From the NCBI GenBank assembly GCA_003164075.1, contig PLRZ01000721.1:4074-17207 (forward strand): a DNA stretch of 13,134 nt, written 5' to 3'. Of this stretch, positions 1 through 5,428 are shown piece after piece; the first letter of the stretch is position 1, and the number at the start of each line of letters is the position of its first letter. The notes below the pieces were generated by a model, which saw nothing but the letters and a program-made list of their open reading frames with translations, ran no database searches and had not been told where the DNA came from. The DNA comes from Bryobacterales bacterium (GTDB taxonomy: Bacteria; Acidobacteriota; Terriglobia; Bryobacterales; Bryobacteraceae). A program made the position numbers and the translations under genes.

Positions 1-77
1 TCCACTGGGTCCCTCCTTACCCATATTGATACCGCGGGAGGGCGCGGGGCTTCGCCGATTTCGTGAAGGGCGGCGCA

Positions 78-482
78 TTATTGCGTCATCAGCGCGACCC
101 GGTCGAGGCCCACTCCGCGGGCGATGTCGATGACTTCGGCGACCGGTTGGAACTCCAGACCCTTTTGTCCGCGCACGAATATGACGTGGTTCGGATGGTT
201 GCGGAACAGGGTGACCAGGCGGCCGGACAGTTCGGCCAGCAGGACGGGTTCCTGGTTGAGGCTGACGGTCCCGTCACCGTTGACCGTGACCACGATGTCG
301 TGGGAAGGAGGCGTGTAGGGTGGGCTTGCCTGCGGCGGCTGCGGCAAAAGTGCGTTGAGTCCTCGCGGCGTGGTGGGCGTGATCACCATGAAGATGATAA
401 TCAGCACCAGCAGCACCTCGATCATGGGGGTCATGTTGATGTCCGCGCGATGGCGGCCGTGGGAGCCGAGTGACATTGCCAT
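78..482 (-). CDS. exbD: ExbD/TolR-family biopolymer transport protein
   Basis: A 134-residue inner-membrane protein of the ExbD/TolR family. Relatives work with an ExbB/TolQ partner to couple the proton motive force to energy-requiring steps at the outer membrane. Residues 14-21 (DINMTPMI) and the hydrophobic segment at about 20-35 (IEVLLVLIIIFMV) are the family signature: a short cytoplasmic N-terminus and one membrane helix. A Pro-rich linker (about 36-58) and a periplasmic alpha/beta domain (about 60-134) follow. The usual membrane Asp ('PLIDV') is Glu22 here. The start at 482 is chosen because GAGGA lies 7 nt upstream and the family N-terminus begins there; the frame stays open to 605, but that extension overlaps the upstream gene. 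No ExbB/TolQ gene lies on the upstream side. The next gene upstream, same strand, ends 58 bp away, so co-transcription is likely. ExbD and TolR cannot be told apart from sequence alone. Confidence 0.88.
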   Translation of the reverse strand: MAMSLGSHGRHRADINMTPMIEVLLVLIIIFMVITPTTPRGLNALLPQPPQASPPYTPPSHDIVVTVNGDGTVSLNQEPVLLAELSGRLVTLFRNHPNHVIFVRGQKGLEFQPVAEVIDIARGVGLDRVALMTQ

Positions 483-540
483 ATGTGGGTCCTCGGCTGA
501 CTGGACACTGCCGGCGGCGAATTGTTCCCGCCCAGTGGCG

Positions 541-987
541 CTACAGCGAAGGCAGATGACTGGCGATGGGTGCGTAGGCGAGGCCGTGCGGGCTGTCCTG
601 GCCATAGATCAGGAAATCGGCGGGTCTGCGTCCGGGGGAGTCGCTGAACTGCCGGTGCCAGGTGGGATCGAGGGTGACCACGACTTCTTCCACGACATCG
701 GCGAACTGGTCGCCGGTGATATCGACGATGATGCCCTCGGTTTCGATCCAGGCATGAGATTCGCCGTCGAAGCGGCGGATTCCGTTGACGTACTCGGCGC
801 CGGGAAAGCCATTTTCGCGCAGATAGTGGCCCAGCAGAAAGCAGACCGCGCCGCAGACACCTTTTGGAAAGCCGGCCACGATGAAGCGGACTTCGGGATC
901 GACCTCGGACGGGTCCGTGGCGCAAATGGCACTACGGAAACGGGTGGCCAGAGTCCGCAGGGCCGCGATCTGATAAGGCTGGCGCAT
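541..987 (-). CDS. transglutaminase/papain-like small protein of unknown function
   Basis: A 148-residue soluble protein with no signal peptide or membrane segment. I do not recognise a named family, but the order of conserved-looking residues suggests a cysteine-protease or transglutaminase-like fold: a Cys in PKGVCGAVC (Cys45 or Cys49) at the start of a hydrophobic helix, His78 in SHAWIE, and Asp89 in IIVDITGDQF. This Cys-His-Asp order, with 'HAW.E' followed by 'VDIT', is typical of that fold. The function is inference. The ATG at 987 is chosen because the longer open frame runs back through the tRNA gene. There is no good ribosome-binding site, and a promoter-like pair at 1003-1031 would leave a leader of only about 9 nt. 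It precedes exbD by 58 bp on the same strand and probably shares its transcript. Confidence 0.7.
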   Translation of the reverse strand: MRQPYQIAALRTLATRFRSAICATDPSEVDPEVRFIVAGFPKGVCGAVCFLLGHYLRENGFPGAEYVNGIRRFDGESHAWIETEGIIVDITGDQFADVVEEVVVTLDPTWHRQFSDSPGRRPADFLIYGQDSPHGLAYAPIASHLPSL

Positions 988-1002
988 GAGAGCTGAAACT
1001 CT

Positions 1003-1031
1003 ATTGTGACCGGGGGTTGCGGAGAGGGCAA
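1003..1031 (-). promoter_or_regulatory. candidate sigma70 promoter for the 987-78 gene pair
   Basis: On the minus strand TTGCCC (1031-1026) is followed after exactly 17 bp by CACAAT (1008-1003). The predicted transcript start, near 996, lies about 9 nt before the ATG at 987. The -10 match is moderate. It overlaps the candidate plus-strand tRNA promoter. Confidence 0.35.
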
Positions 1032-1046
1032 GTGGTTCGCTACAGT
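1017..1046 (+). promoter_or_regulatory. candidate sigma70 promoter for tRNA-Arg
   Basis: TTGCGG (1017-1022) and TACAGT (1041-1046) are separated by 18 bp. The expected start near 1053 is about 12 nt before the mature tRNA 5' end at 1065, a normal distance for a tRNA gene. Both hexamers are imperfect. Confidence 0.35.
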
Positions 1047-1064
1047 GGGAGAGTAAACCTCCGC

Positions 1065-1141
1065 GCGCCCGTAGCTCAGTTGGATAGAGCGTCTGGCTAC
1101 GAACCAGAAGGTCGGGTGTTCGAGTCACCCCGGGCGCACCA
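1065..1141 (+). tRNA. tRNA-Arg (anticodon ACG), CCA encoded
   Basis: A complete 77-nt cloverleaf can be folded by eye. The acceptor stem is GCGCCCG (1065-1071) with CGGGCGC (1131-1137), then discriminator A1138 and a genome-encoded CCA (1139-1141). The anticodon stem TCTGG/CCAGA (1092-1096/1104-1108) encloses loop CTACGAA with anticodon ACG at 1099-1101. The T arm is GGGTG-TTCGAGT-CACCC (1114-1130). ACG reads CGU and, once A34 is deaminated to inosine by TadA, also CGC and CGA. Being a tRNA 3' end, it is a potential integration site; I saw no second copy of its 3' end in the window. Confidence 0.98.
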
Positions 1142-1320
1142 CAAAATCTATGGTTTACGGGGTGTTGACGTAAGAACAGCCCACCCACCCATCCATTCAG
1201 CCAGAGACGGTCGAAACACCGAAACTGGATGTTATTCTTGTGATGCTCGACGAAGGCGTCCCTGGCAACACTCCTGTGTGGTGAGATCCCAGTCCCATCT
1301 TGAACCTGAGCACCCGGATT

Positions 1321-1338
1321 TGCCTAATATATCAGGCA
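1321..1338. promoter_or_regulatory. HipB-type operator, upstream copy
   Basis: The sequence TGCCTAATATATCAGGCA is a perfect TGCCT-N8-AGGCA palindrome. The known E. coli hipBA operator has the same layout (TATCC-N8-GGATA), and HipB repressors typically bind repeated palindromes in front of their own operon. It lies just upstream of the candidate -35 element, with its centre 40 bp from that of the second copy. Confidence 0.6.
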
Positions 1339-1344
1339 AAGTGT

Positions 1345-1373
1345 TTGCTAGTCCTCAATTTGCATAATATACT
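1345..1373 (+). promoter_or_regulatory. candidate hipBA promoter
   Basis: TTGCTA (1345-1350), a 17-bp spacer and TATACT (1368-1373) form a good sigma70-type promoter. The -10 hexamer lies inside the downstream operator copy, so a bound repressor would block it. The expected start, about 1380, falls next to the hipB ATG at 1381. An alternative is TTGAAC at 1300-1305 with TAATAT at 1325-1330 (19-bp spacing). Confidence 0.5.
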
Positions 1374-1378
1374 AGGCA
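1361..1378. promoter_or_regulatory. HipB-type operator, downstream copy
   Basis: The sequence TGCATAATATACTAGGCA repeats the TGCCT-N8-AGGCA layout with one changed base in the left half-site (TGCAT). It covers the candidate -10 element and ends 2 bp before the hipB start codon. The imperfect half-site suggests weaker binding than at the upstream copy. Confidence 0.55.
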
Positions 1379-1380
1379 TT

Positions 1381-1659
1381 ATGCTGGACCTGATCTCCAT
1401 AGGCGGCCAAGTCGGCGAGCAACGTAGAAGGCTCAAACTCAGCCAGACGGAGCTCGCGCGCAAGGCAGGGCTAAGCCGGGCCACGCTCGACGCGCTTGAG
1501 AACGGACGCGCCGGGGAATTGGGCTTTTCCAAGGTCACCAAACTGCTTGCCGCTCTGGGGCTGGAACTGACGCTTCAGACGGCAAGTGCGCAGCGTCCCA
1601 CCCTCGACGAACTAATGCAAGAGGATCGCGATGATAAGAGTCTGGACCGACGCCGCTGA
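1381..1659 (+). CDS. hipB: HipB-like antitoxin, Xre-family repressor
   Basis: A 92-residue DNA-binding antitoxin, close in length to E. coli HipB. A helix-turn-helix of the Xre type spans about residues 10-60; LSQTELARKAGLSRATLDAL at 20-39 holds the two core helices. Relatives bind and inhibit the HipA kinase and repress their own operon, which fits the two palindromes just upstream. The ATG at 1381 is chosen because the helix-turn-helix begins soon after it and the frame further upstream runs through the operators. The only ribosome-site-like bases are AGG four nt before the ATG, and the promoter position suggests a leaderless or nearly leaderless message. Its last 29 nt overlap hipA in another frame, so the two are translationally linked. 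Confidence 0.9.
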   Translation: MLDLISIGGQVGEQRRRLKLSQTELARKAGLSRATLDALENGRAGELGFSKVTKLLAALGLELTLQTASAQRPTLDELMQEDRDDKSLDRRR

Positions 1660-2860
1660 GGCGGGCCTGCTGGACCGCCACGGCGAGCGCGGCAGCACGT
1701 TCGTCTACCTGCCCGATACACCCGCTCGACGCGCGGCATCCGTCACCATGCCCGTACGCCTCCCCTCTTGGAATGTGACCTTTGGCCTGCCTCCCATCTT
1801 CGAGATGAATCTGCCGGAGGGGTTTCTGCGCGAGCGTCTGCGCCTCGTTTTCGCGAAAGCCACCGGCGCCTTTGACGAATTCGACCTGCTGTCGATCGTT
1901 GGCCGCTCGCAGGTCGGCCGCATCCGGTACACCGGCGAAAAGGAGCAGCTCCACGAAGCCGTCCCGTTTCAGTCGGTCGATGAGATCCTCGAACGCAAGC
2001 GCGGCGGCGACCTGTTCCGCTACCTGCTTGAGAAGTTCGCCTCCTTCTCCGGTATCAGCGGGGTGCAGCCCAAGATCCTCGTGCGCGACGAAAAAGCCTT
2101 CGCCGATATGGAGCATACCGGCCACCGCCTCTCACATAGCTACCGCGGCGCCACTCACATCGTGAAGCTGTGGCAGCCGAACGAATATCCGCAGCTCGCC
2201 GCCAACGAGTATTTCTGCCTGATGGCGGCGGGCAAGTGCGGACTTGAAGTGCCCCCCTATCGCCTGGCGGAGGACGGCTTGGCGCTGGTTATCGACCGCT
2301 TCGATCTGCGCATGGACGGGACCTATCGGGGATTCGAGGATTTTTGCGCACTCAACGCCCGCCGGACCGACGAGAAATATCGCGGCAGTTACGAGACCTC
2401 GGTGATGAAGCGATTCGCCCAGTTCGCCAACTCCACCCATGTCAACGAGGATATGGAGAAGCTCTTCATCCTGATTGCGCTGAACTGCGCGCTTCGCAAT
2501 GGCGACGCGCATCTGAAGAATTTTGGGATCGTATATGACGATGTACAAGGCGAAGCACGGCTCGCCCCTGCCTACGATCTGGTGACGACGTCCGTGTATC
2601 TTCCCAAAGACAGCCTGGCGCTGACCCTCAACGGCTCCACCGGATGGCCCACGGCAAGGGAACTCAGGAAGCTCGCCGAAACACGGGCCTGCGGTACGCC
2701 CGCGAAGATCCGGCAGATTCTGGAGCGTATCGCGGAAGCGATTCAGGAGACCGGCAAAGAGGTTCACTCCCATACCAAGAAGCATCCGCAGTTTGCCGGG
2801 ATTGGACAACGGATGCTGCGGGAGTGGGAGCGCGGCGTGAACACTTCGCTCCGCGGCTGA
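1631..2860 (+). CDS. hipA: HipA-like serine/threonine kinase toxin
   Basis: A 409-residue kinase of the HipA family; E. coli HipA phosphorylates glutamyl-tRNA synthetase and so causes growth arrest. The N-terminal subdomain carries LPEG (61-64). The kinase core follows: a Gly-rich loop GISGVQPK (141-148), probable ATP-binding Lys179 in HIVKL, YPQLAANEYFC (186-196), hinge-region LVIDRFD (219-225), catalytic loop RNGDAHLKN (289-297) with Asp292, and metal-binding Asp316 in APAYDLVTT. All the catalytic residues I can place are present, so the toxin looks active. The ATG at 1631 has GAGGA (1621-1625) 5 nt upstream and lies inside the end of hipB, the usual overlapped order with the antitoxin first. 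The target is unknown here: HipA families differ in which aminoacyl-tRNA synthetase they modify. I see no terminator after the stop. Confidence 0.93.
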   Translation: MIRVWTDAAEAGLLDRHGERGSTFVYLPDTPARRAASVTMPVRLPSWNVTFGLPPIFEMNLPEGFLRERLRLVFAKATGAFDEFDLLSIVGRSQVGRIRYTGEKEQLHEAVPFQSVDEILERKRGGDLFRYLLEKFASFSGISGVQPKILVRDEKAFADMEHTGHRLSHSYRGATHIVKLWQPNEYPQLAANEYFCLMAAGKCGLEVPPYRLAEDGLALVIDRFDLRMDGTYRGFEDFCALNARRTDEKYRGSYETSVMKRFAQFANSTHVNEDMEKLFILIALNCALRNGDAHLKNFGIVYDDVQGEARLAPAYDLVTTSVYLPKDSLALTLNGSTGWPTARELRKLAETRACGTPAKIRQILERIAEAIQETGKEVHSHTKKHPQFAGIGQRMLREWERGVNTSLRG

Positions 2861-2912
2861 AGTCCCTGGCGGCAGCCTCTCCCCTCGGCGCGGGCTGGCC
2901 CAGCAAGAGCGA

Positions 2913-3197
2913 TTAGTTGCCGCTGGGTCTTTCCACATGGCGGACCATCATCACGGGCGCCGGACCTTTGCCCGATCCTAACGTCAGCCCCATCTGCTCC
3001 TCAAAGGCACTTGCAAGCGACGCAGTCGCACTCTCATCCGAGGCTGGCGCTTCGCCAGCCATGGGAGAGGGGGCAATGGCAAGCGCGAAAGGTCCGGCGA
3101 CGTTCCATTCCAGAGCGAATTCCAGCGTAAAATCCAGAGTGCCGCGCGGCGGGCCGGTTGCCAAAGTCCAGGGCCAAGCAGTATAGGCGGCAGCTAA
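2913..3197 (-). pseudogene. C-terminal remnant of a TIGR03435-family protein
   Basis: The minus-strand frame reads DFTLEF, then about 30 variable residues, then SLASAFEEQMGLTLGSGKGPAPVMMV and HVERPSGN before a TAA stop. That order (F-T-L-E-F, then A-x-x-E-Q-x-G-L, then K-G-P and a V-E-R/K-P ending) is the C-terminal end of the TIGR03435 domain, a paralogous family of unknown function expanded in Solibacter and relatives. Only about 90 codons remain. An in-frame TAA at 3200-3198 cuts the frame off upstream, and no start codon with a ribosome site precedes the similarity. The missing N-terminus marks it as a decayed fragment. A short palindrome (3042-3060) lies in the variable linker. Identification rests on recall of the family's C-terminal pattern. 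Confidence 0.55.
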
Positions 3198-3512
3198 TTA
3201 TGTCAGAATTCCGTTTGTCTTGTCGCTCAACTCTTTTTTCATCGCCTCATAGTCCGCATCGCTTATTTTGCCGATAGTATGCTCGTAGTGAAAGTCATTG
3301 AATCTGGCTTTGTCGGCTTCTGATAATTTATTCCAGGCTTCTTTATGTGAATGCACCATTCGCCTGAAAGCTTCTAGGGAGCGTTGTCGCTTTTCCTCTG
3401 CCAATCGTTCCCGCTGAGTAAGTTTTTGGTAGATGTCAGTCAACCGCAAGTAGATCAGACCAAGAAGGATTAGTATCGCTACGATTGAGAGCTTCATCCA
3501 GTCAATTTGCAC
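3198..3512 (-). CDS. small membrane-anchored protein with charged helical tail, unknown
   Basis: I do not recognise this 104-residue protein. One membrane helix lies at about residues 8-22 (LSIVAILILLGLIYL). A strongly charged, probably helical or coiled-coil stretch follows (about 30-75, QKLTQRERLAEEKRQRSLEA and onward). The C-terminus reads YEHTIGKISDADYEAMKKEL. That last piece resembles the short 'x-x-G-K-I-S-x-x-D-Y' helical motif seen at the ends of some small bacterial membrane proteins; no function follows from it. The GTG start at 3512 is chosen because AAGGAGG lies 8 nt upstream; an upstream GTG (3548) and an internal ATG (3497) are less well supported. It lies in the lower-GC stretch and abuts the TIGR03435 fragment. 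Confidence 0.65.
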   Translation of the reverse strand: MQIDWMKLSIVAILILLGLIYLRLTDIYQKLTQRERLAEEKRQRSLEAFRRMVHSHKEAWNKLSEADKARFNDFHYEHTIGKISDADYEAMKKELSDKTNGILT

Positions 3513-3646
3513 ACGCTTCGCCTCCTTCACGGCAACATGCCCATGCACTTCGCAACTTCACAATTTCCTGCGGCGGATTTTACCACCACCCACGAGTGAT
3601 CGCAATGTTCATGGATTGCGAATGTTATGGGCTGCGAAGCGGACGC

Positions 3647-3832
3647 TTACCAAGAATCCGTCTTGCGCCGAATATGGTCACGGTCGTTTTTTGAATCCGC
3701 TTCAGTCCTAGTGCTTGCATCATCCACAAAGATCCAACCAGGATACTTCTCCACAATGATGTAATCAGGGTTCGCACCTTCGGGAACTTGAACAACCTCA
3801 TACTTGCGACCATCGGATAGGATCATGAACAT
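3647..3832 (-). CDS. hypothetical 61-residue protein
   Basis: This is a short frame with a plausible start: ATG at 3832 with GAGGA 7 nt upstream. The first 40 residues (beginning MFMILSDGRKYEVVQV and ending IIVEKYPGWIFVDDAS) look like alternating beta strands of a small folded domain; the tail from about 41 is charged and probably disordered. There is no signal peptide, membrane segment or recognised motif. It lies 63 bp downstream of the next minus-strand gene and 134 bp upstream of the membrane-anchored gene, all in one direction, so the three may share a transcript. An overlapping frame (3625-3813) has no ribosome site and looks less protein-like. Confidence 0.45.
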   Translation of the reverse strand: MFMILSDGRKYEVVQVPEGANPDYIIVEKYPGWIFVDDASTRTEADSKNDRDHIRRKTDSW

Positions 3833-3895
3833 GATGAAGTCCTCAACGGTACCTTTATGAGCCGCCGCCTCTGCTGCACATTTGCAACCTGATTG

Positions 3896-4132
3896 CTATC
3901 TTCCATCGCCGCCATCCAAGGCCTTTCTGATGAATCTCAGATCCTCTGCCGAAAGATCTAATCCGGCAGTGGCGCTGGCGAACGCCCGTTGATCCATATC
4001 GGGGTCGCTGCAATCAACCGAAAGCCGCCTGTAGTATTCTTCCTGGCGTTCATTTGAAACGCCCAAAGCGATAAGCCGCTCTCTTTCCGTAGAGATCTTC
4101 TGAAGGATCTCACTGACCGACAGTAGTTTCAT
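3896..4132 (-). CDS. hypothetical 78-residue helical protein
   Basis: A small soluble protein I do not recognise. It is mostly charged and helical: residues 4-25 (SVSEILQKISTERERLIALG) and 27-40 (NERQEEYYRRLSVD) look like two helices, and the C-terminal part 60-75 (LSAEDLRFIRKALDGG) a third. The ATG at 4132 is chosen because AAGGAG lies about 4 nt upstream. An ATG six codons earlier (4150) has GAGG almost touching it, too close to work well. A perfect TATAAT about 60 bp upstream could be its -10 element. It is first in a row of three small minus-strand genes. Confidence 0.55.
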   Translation of the reverse strand: MKLLSVSEILQKISTERERLIALGVSNERQEEYYRRLSVDCSDPDMDQRAFASATAGLDLSAEDLRFIRKALDGGDGR

Positions 4133-4150
4133 CGCACTCCTTCCTTTCAT

Positions 4151-4536
4151 TTCCTCTGTTACTAAAGACTAAGTAGATCAGAAAGTAAGTGTACGATTAT
4201 AAGCGCCCGGACGGGCTAACATAGAAGAGTGTGAGCTGAAGGCCCTTCACTGCCGTGAGCTTATCACAGGAATCAGGAATCCGTCAAGCCCGTGCTGCGT
4301 GTGTCCACTTTCGCCTTCAGGGTGGACGCTGCCTTCGGGCTGGAGGGCTTCGAGAGAAGCCGACACGGGAAAGGTGGTGCCCGCAAGAGAACTCGACTCT
4401 CTCTCCGCTGTGTGCGCCCTTGGAACAACCATCTCTCCGACGCCGCCCAACGCCTGCGTCTGGGACGCGACCGGAAGACGATCTCGCGCCGCTAGCAGTG
4501 ACTCTTGTCCAAGGTCGGCAGAGCGGCGCCGGCGCT
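4151..4536. other. 386-bp stretch without a supported gene
   Basis: Several frames are open on both strands between about 4247 and 4536, but none shows a recognised domain, a good ribosome site or a believable protein pattern. Apart from the TATAAT at 4196-4201 there is a short GCCCG-GA-CGGGC hairpin (4205-4216). GC rises sharply after about 4270. I see nothing else here that I can name. Confidence 0.5.
4196..4201 (-). promoter_or_regulatory. candidate -10 element for the small-gene row at 4132-3198
   Basis: A perfect TATAAT on the minus strand lies 63 bp before the ATG at 4132. No convincing -35 hexamer stands at 16-18 bp, so the promoter call is weak, though such a hexamer is uncommon in DNA of this base composition. 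Confidence 0.3.
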
Positions 4537-4891
4537 TTATAGGGGAAGCCATTCCAGCCGGTTTTCCCATTCGGACGCGTCCGAAGCAAGCCAGACGGCC
4601 AGCAGTTCTTCGATCACAGCTCCAATGTCGAGGGTTTGCGCGACGAGGAATACGCCAGCGCTGCGCTTCCCCGCATTCCTGAACGCCCGAAAGTGCGCCG
4701 GCATCGTGCCCACATCATGTGAAACGAGTACTCGCTCCTGTCCCGCCGCCAGCGCCAGGACCTCAGGATCTTTCATACGGCGCAATCCGGCGGTGTGAGC
4801 CGGCAGGAAATCGATGGATGGCTCACGGCGCACAACTCCGCTCACAAATGGCTCTGTTGAGATCGGCGTCAGCGAGAAACCGAACCTTCAC
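4537..4891 (-). pseudogene. frameshifted DUF5615 PIN-like toxin
   Basis: The frame from GTG 4891 encodes VKVRFLADADLNRAI, the normal start of a DUF5615 (PIN-like, Mut7-C-related) toxin, then shifts and stops at TGA 4825-4823. The rest of the protein continues in the next frame to 4537: VSGVVRREPSIDFLPAH, then KDPEVL, VLVSHDVGTMPAHF, GVFLV and DASEWENRLEWLPL. Removing one T from the ATTTG on the coding strand (plus-strand AAA at 4846-4848) restores a 117-residue protein of normal length with all its acidic motifs. Relatives are predicted ribonuclease toxins paired with DUF433 antitoxins. Restarting at the internal GTG 4845 would lose the first acidic motif (ADADLN). The original GTG overlaps the antitoxin stop by 4 nt (GTGA). 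A sequencing error is possible, but the run is only three bases long. Confidence 0.8.
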
Positions 4892-5208
4892 GACGGGCGA
4901 GCCGTCTGCAATTCATCCCGAGCGCGTATCAGCCTCTCACGAAGATCGGCCGGCAGCGGTCTGGCGTTGCGCCGGCCTTCCGCCCACTTCTCGTCCTGGC
5001 GAATCAGATAGGCATCGATATCAGCTTGGTTTGCCAGGTAGTAAGCGATGGCGCCGTACACTTCTTCGAGCCGAAGCAGTTCGAAATTCTGGCAGATGGT
5101 CTCGGGAGATTCGCCGCGGCGGAATGCATGGACAATGGAGTCCAGCGAGTTCCGCGTGCCGGCAACGTAGTAGTTGCCGTCCCGCTGTTCGATGTATTCC
5201 TTGGCCAT
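4888..5208 (-). CDS. DUF433-family antitoxin
   Basis: A 106-residue protein of the DUF433 family, small winged or helix-turn-helix-like DNA-binding proteins that serve as antitoxins to DUF5615 PIN-like toxins. Family features are RDGNYYVAGTRNSLDSIVHA (9-28), FRRGESPETICQNF (29-42) and LEEVYGAIAYYLAN (47-60). The charged tail (about 61-106) probably contacts the toxin. The ATG at 5208 fits the family N-terminus; only a weak GAGAG precedes it. Its stop overlaps the toxin's GTG by 4 nt, the usual translationally coupled order. The antitoxin is intact while its toxin is frameshifted, so it may now act only as a DNA-binding protein or guard against related toxins. Confidence 0.88.
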   Translation of the reverse strand: MAKEYIEQRDGNYYVAGTRNSLDSIVHAFRRGESPETICQNFELLRLEEVYGAIAYYLANQADIDAYLIRQDEKWAEGRRNARPLPADLRERLIRARDELQTARPS

Positions 5209-5428
5209 GCTCTCTCATTCTACAGCCGTTCGCAGAATAGGAGCCGAGCGGCCTGCTTCGGCCCCCCACCGGGTTGAACTACAGACTGGGAAATTGCCTC
5301 AACCGCCCCCCCCAAATCCAATTCGCGGGAATCCCCCAACTCTATTCCCTTTCCCCTCAACCCCTTCCCCCGCCGCACCCGCGGCTTCCCACCAACCCCC
5401 ATGCTAAAGCTGAAGGCGAGGACCCACC

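Noticed and set aside
988..1188. N-terminal extension of the minus-strand gene, reading VTRTPDLLVRSQTLYPTELR
   Set aside because: This is the antisense translation of the tRNA-Arg gene, a well-known false peptide in bacterial annotations. The gene start is placed at 987 instead.
1200..1290. Short plus-strand reading PKLDVILVMLDEGVPGNTPVW before hipB
   Set aside because: It looks faintly like a PIN-like 'LDEGVP' start, but there is no start codon near an upstream ribosome site and it stops after about 36 codons. No gene can be supported.
4247..4570. Minus- and plus-strand frames of 60-127 codons in the gap after the small-gene row
   Set aside because: No ribosome site, domain or believable composition in any of them, and several overlap the DUF5615 gene.
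4823..4891. Programmed ribosomal frameshift in the DUF5615 toxin
   Set aside because: Restoring the frame needs a +1 shift at GCC ATT TGT, where re-pairing of the Ile tRNA would be poor, and no stimulatory signal is visible. Mutation or sequencing error is simpler.
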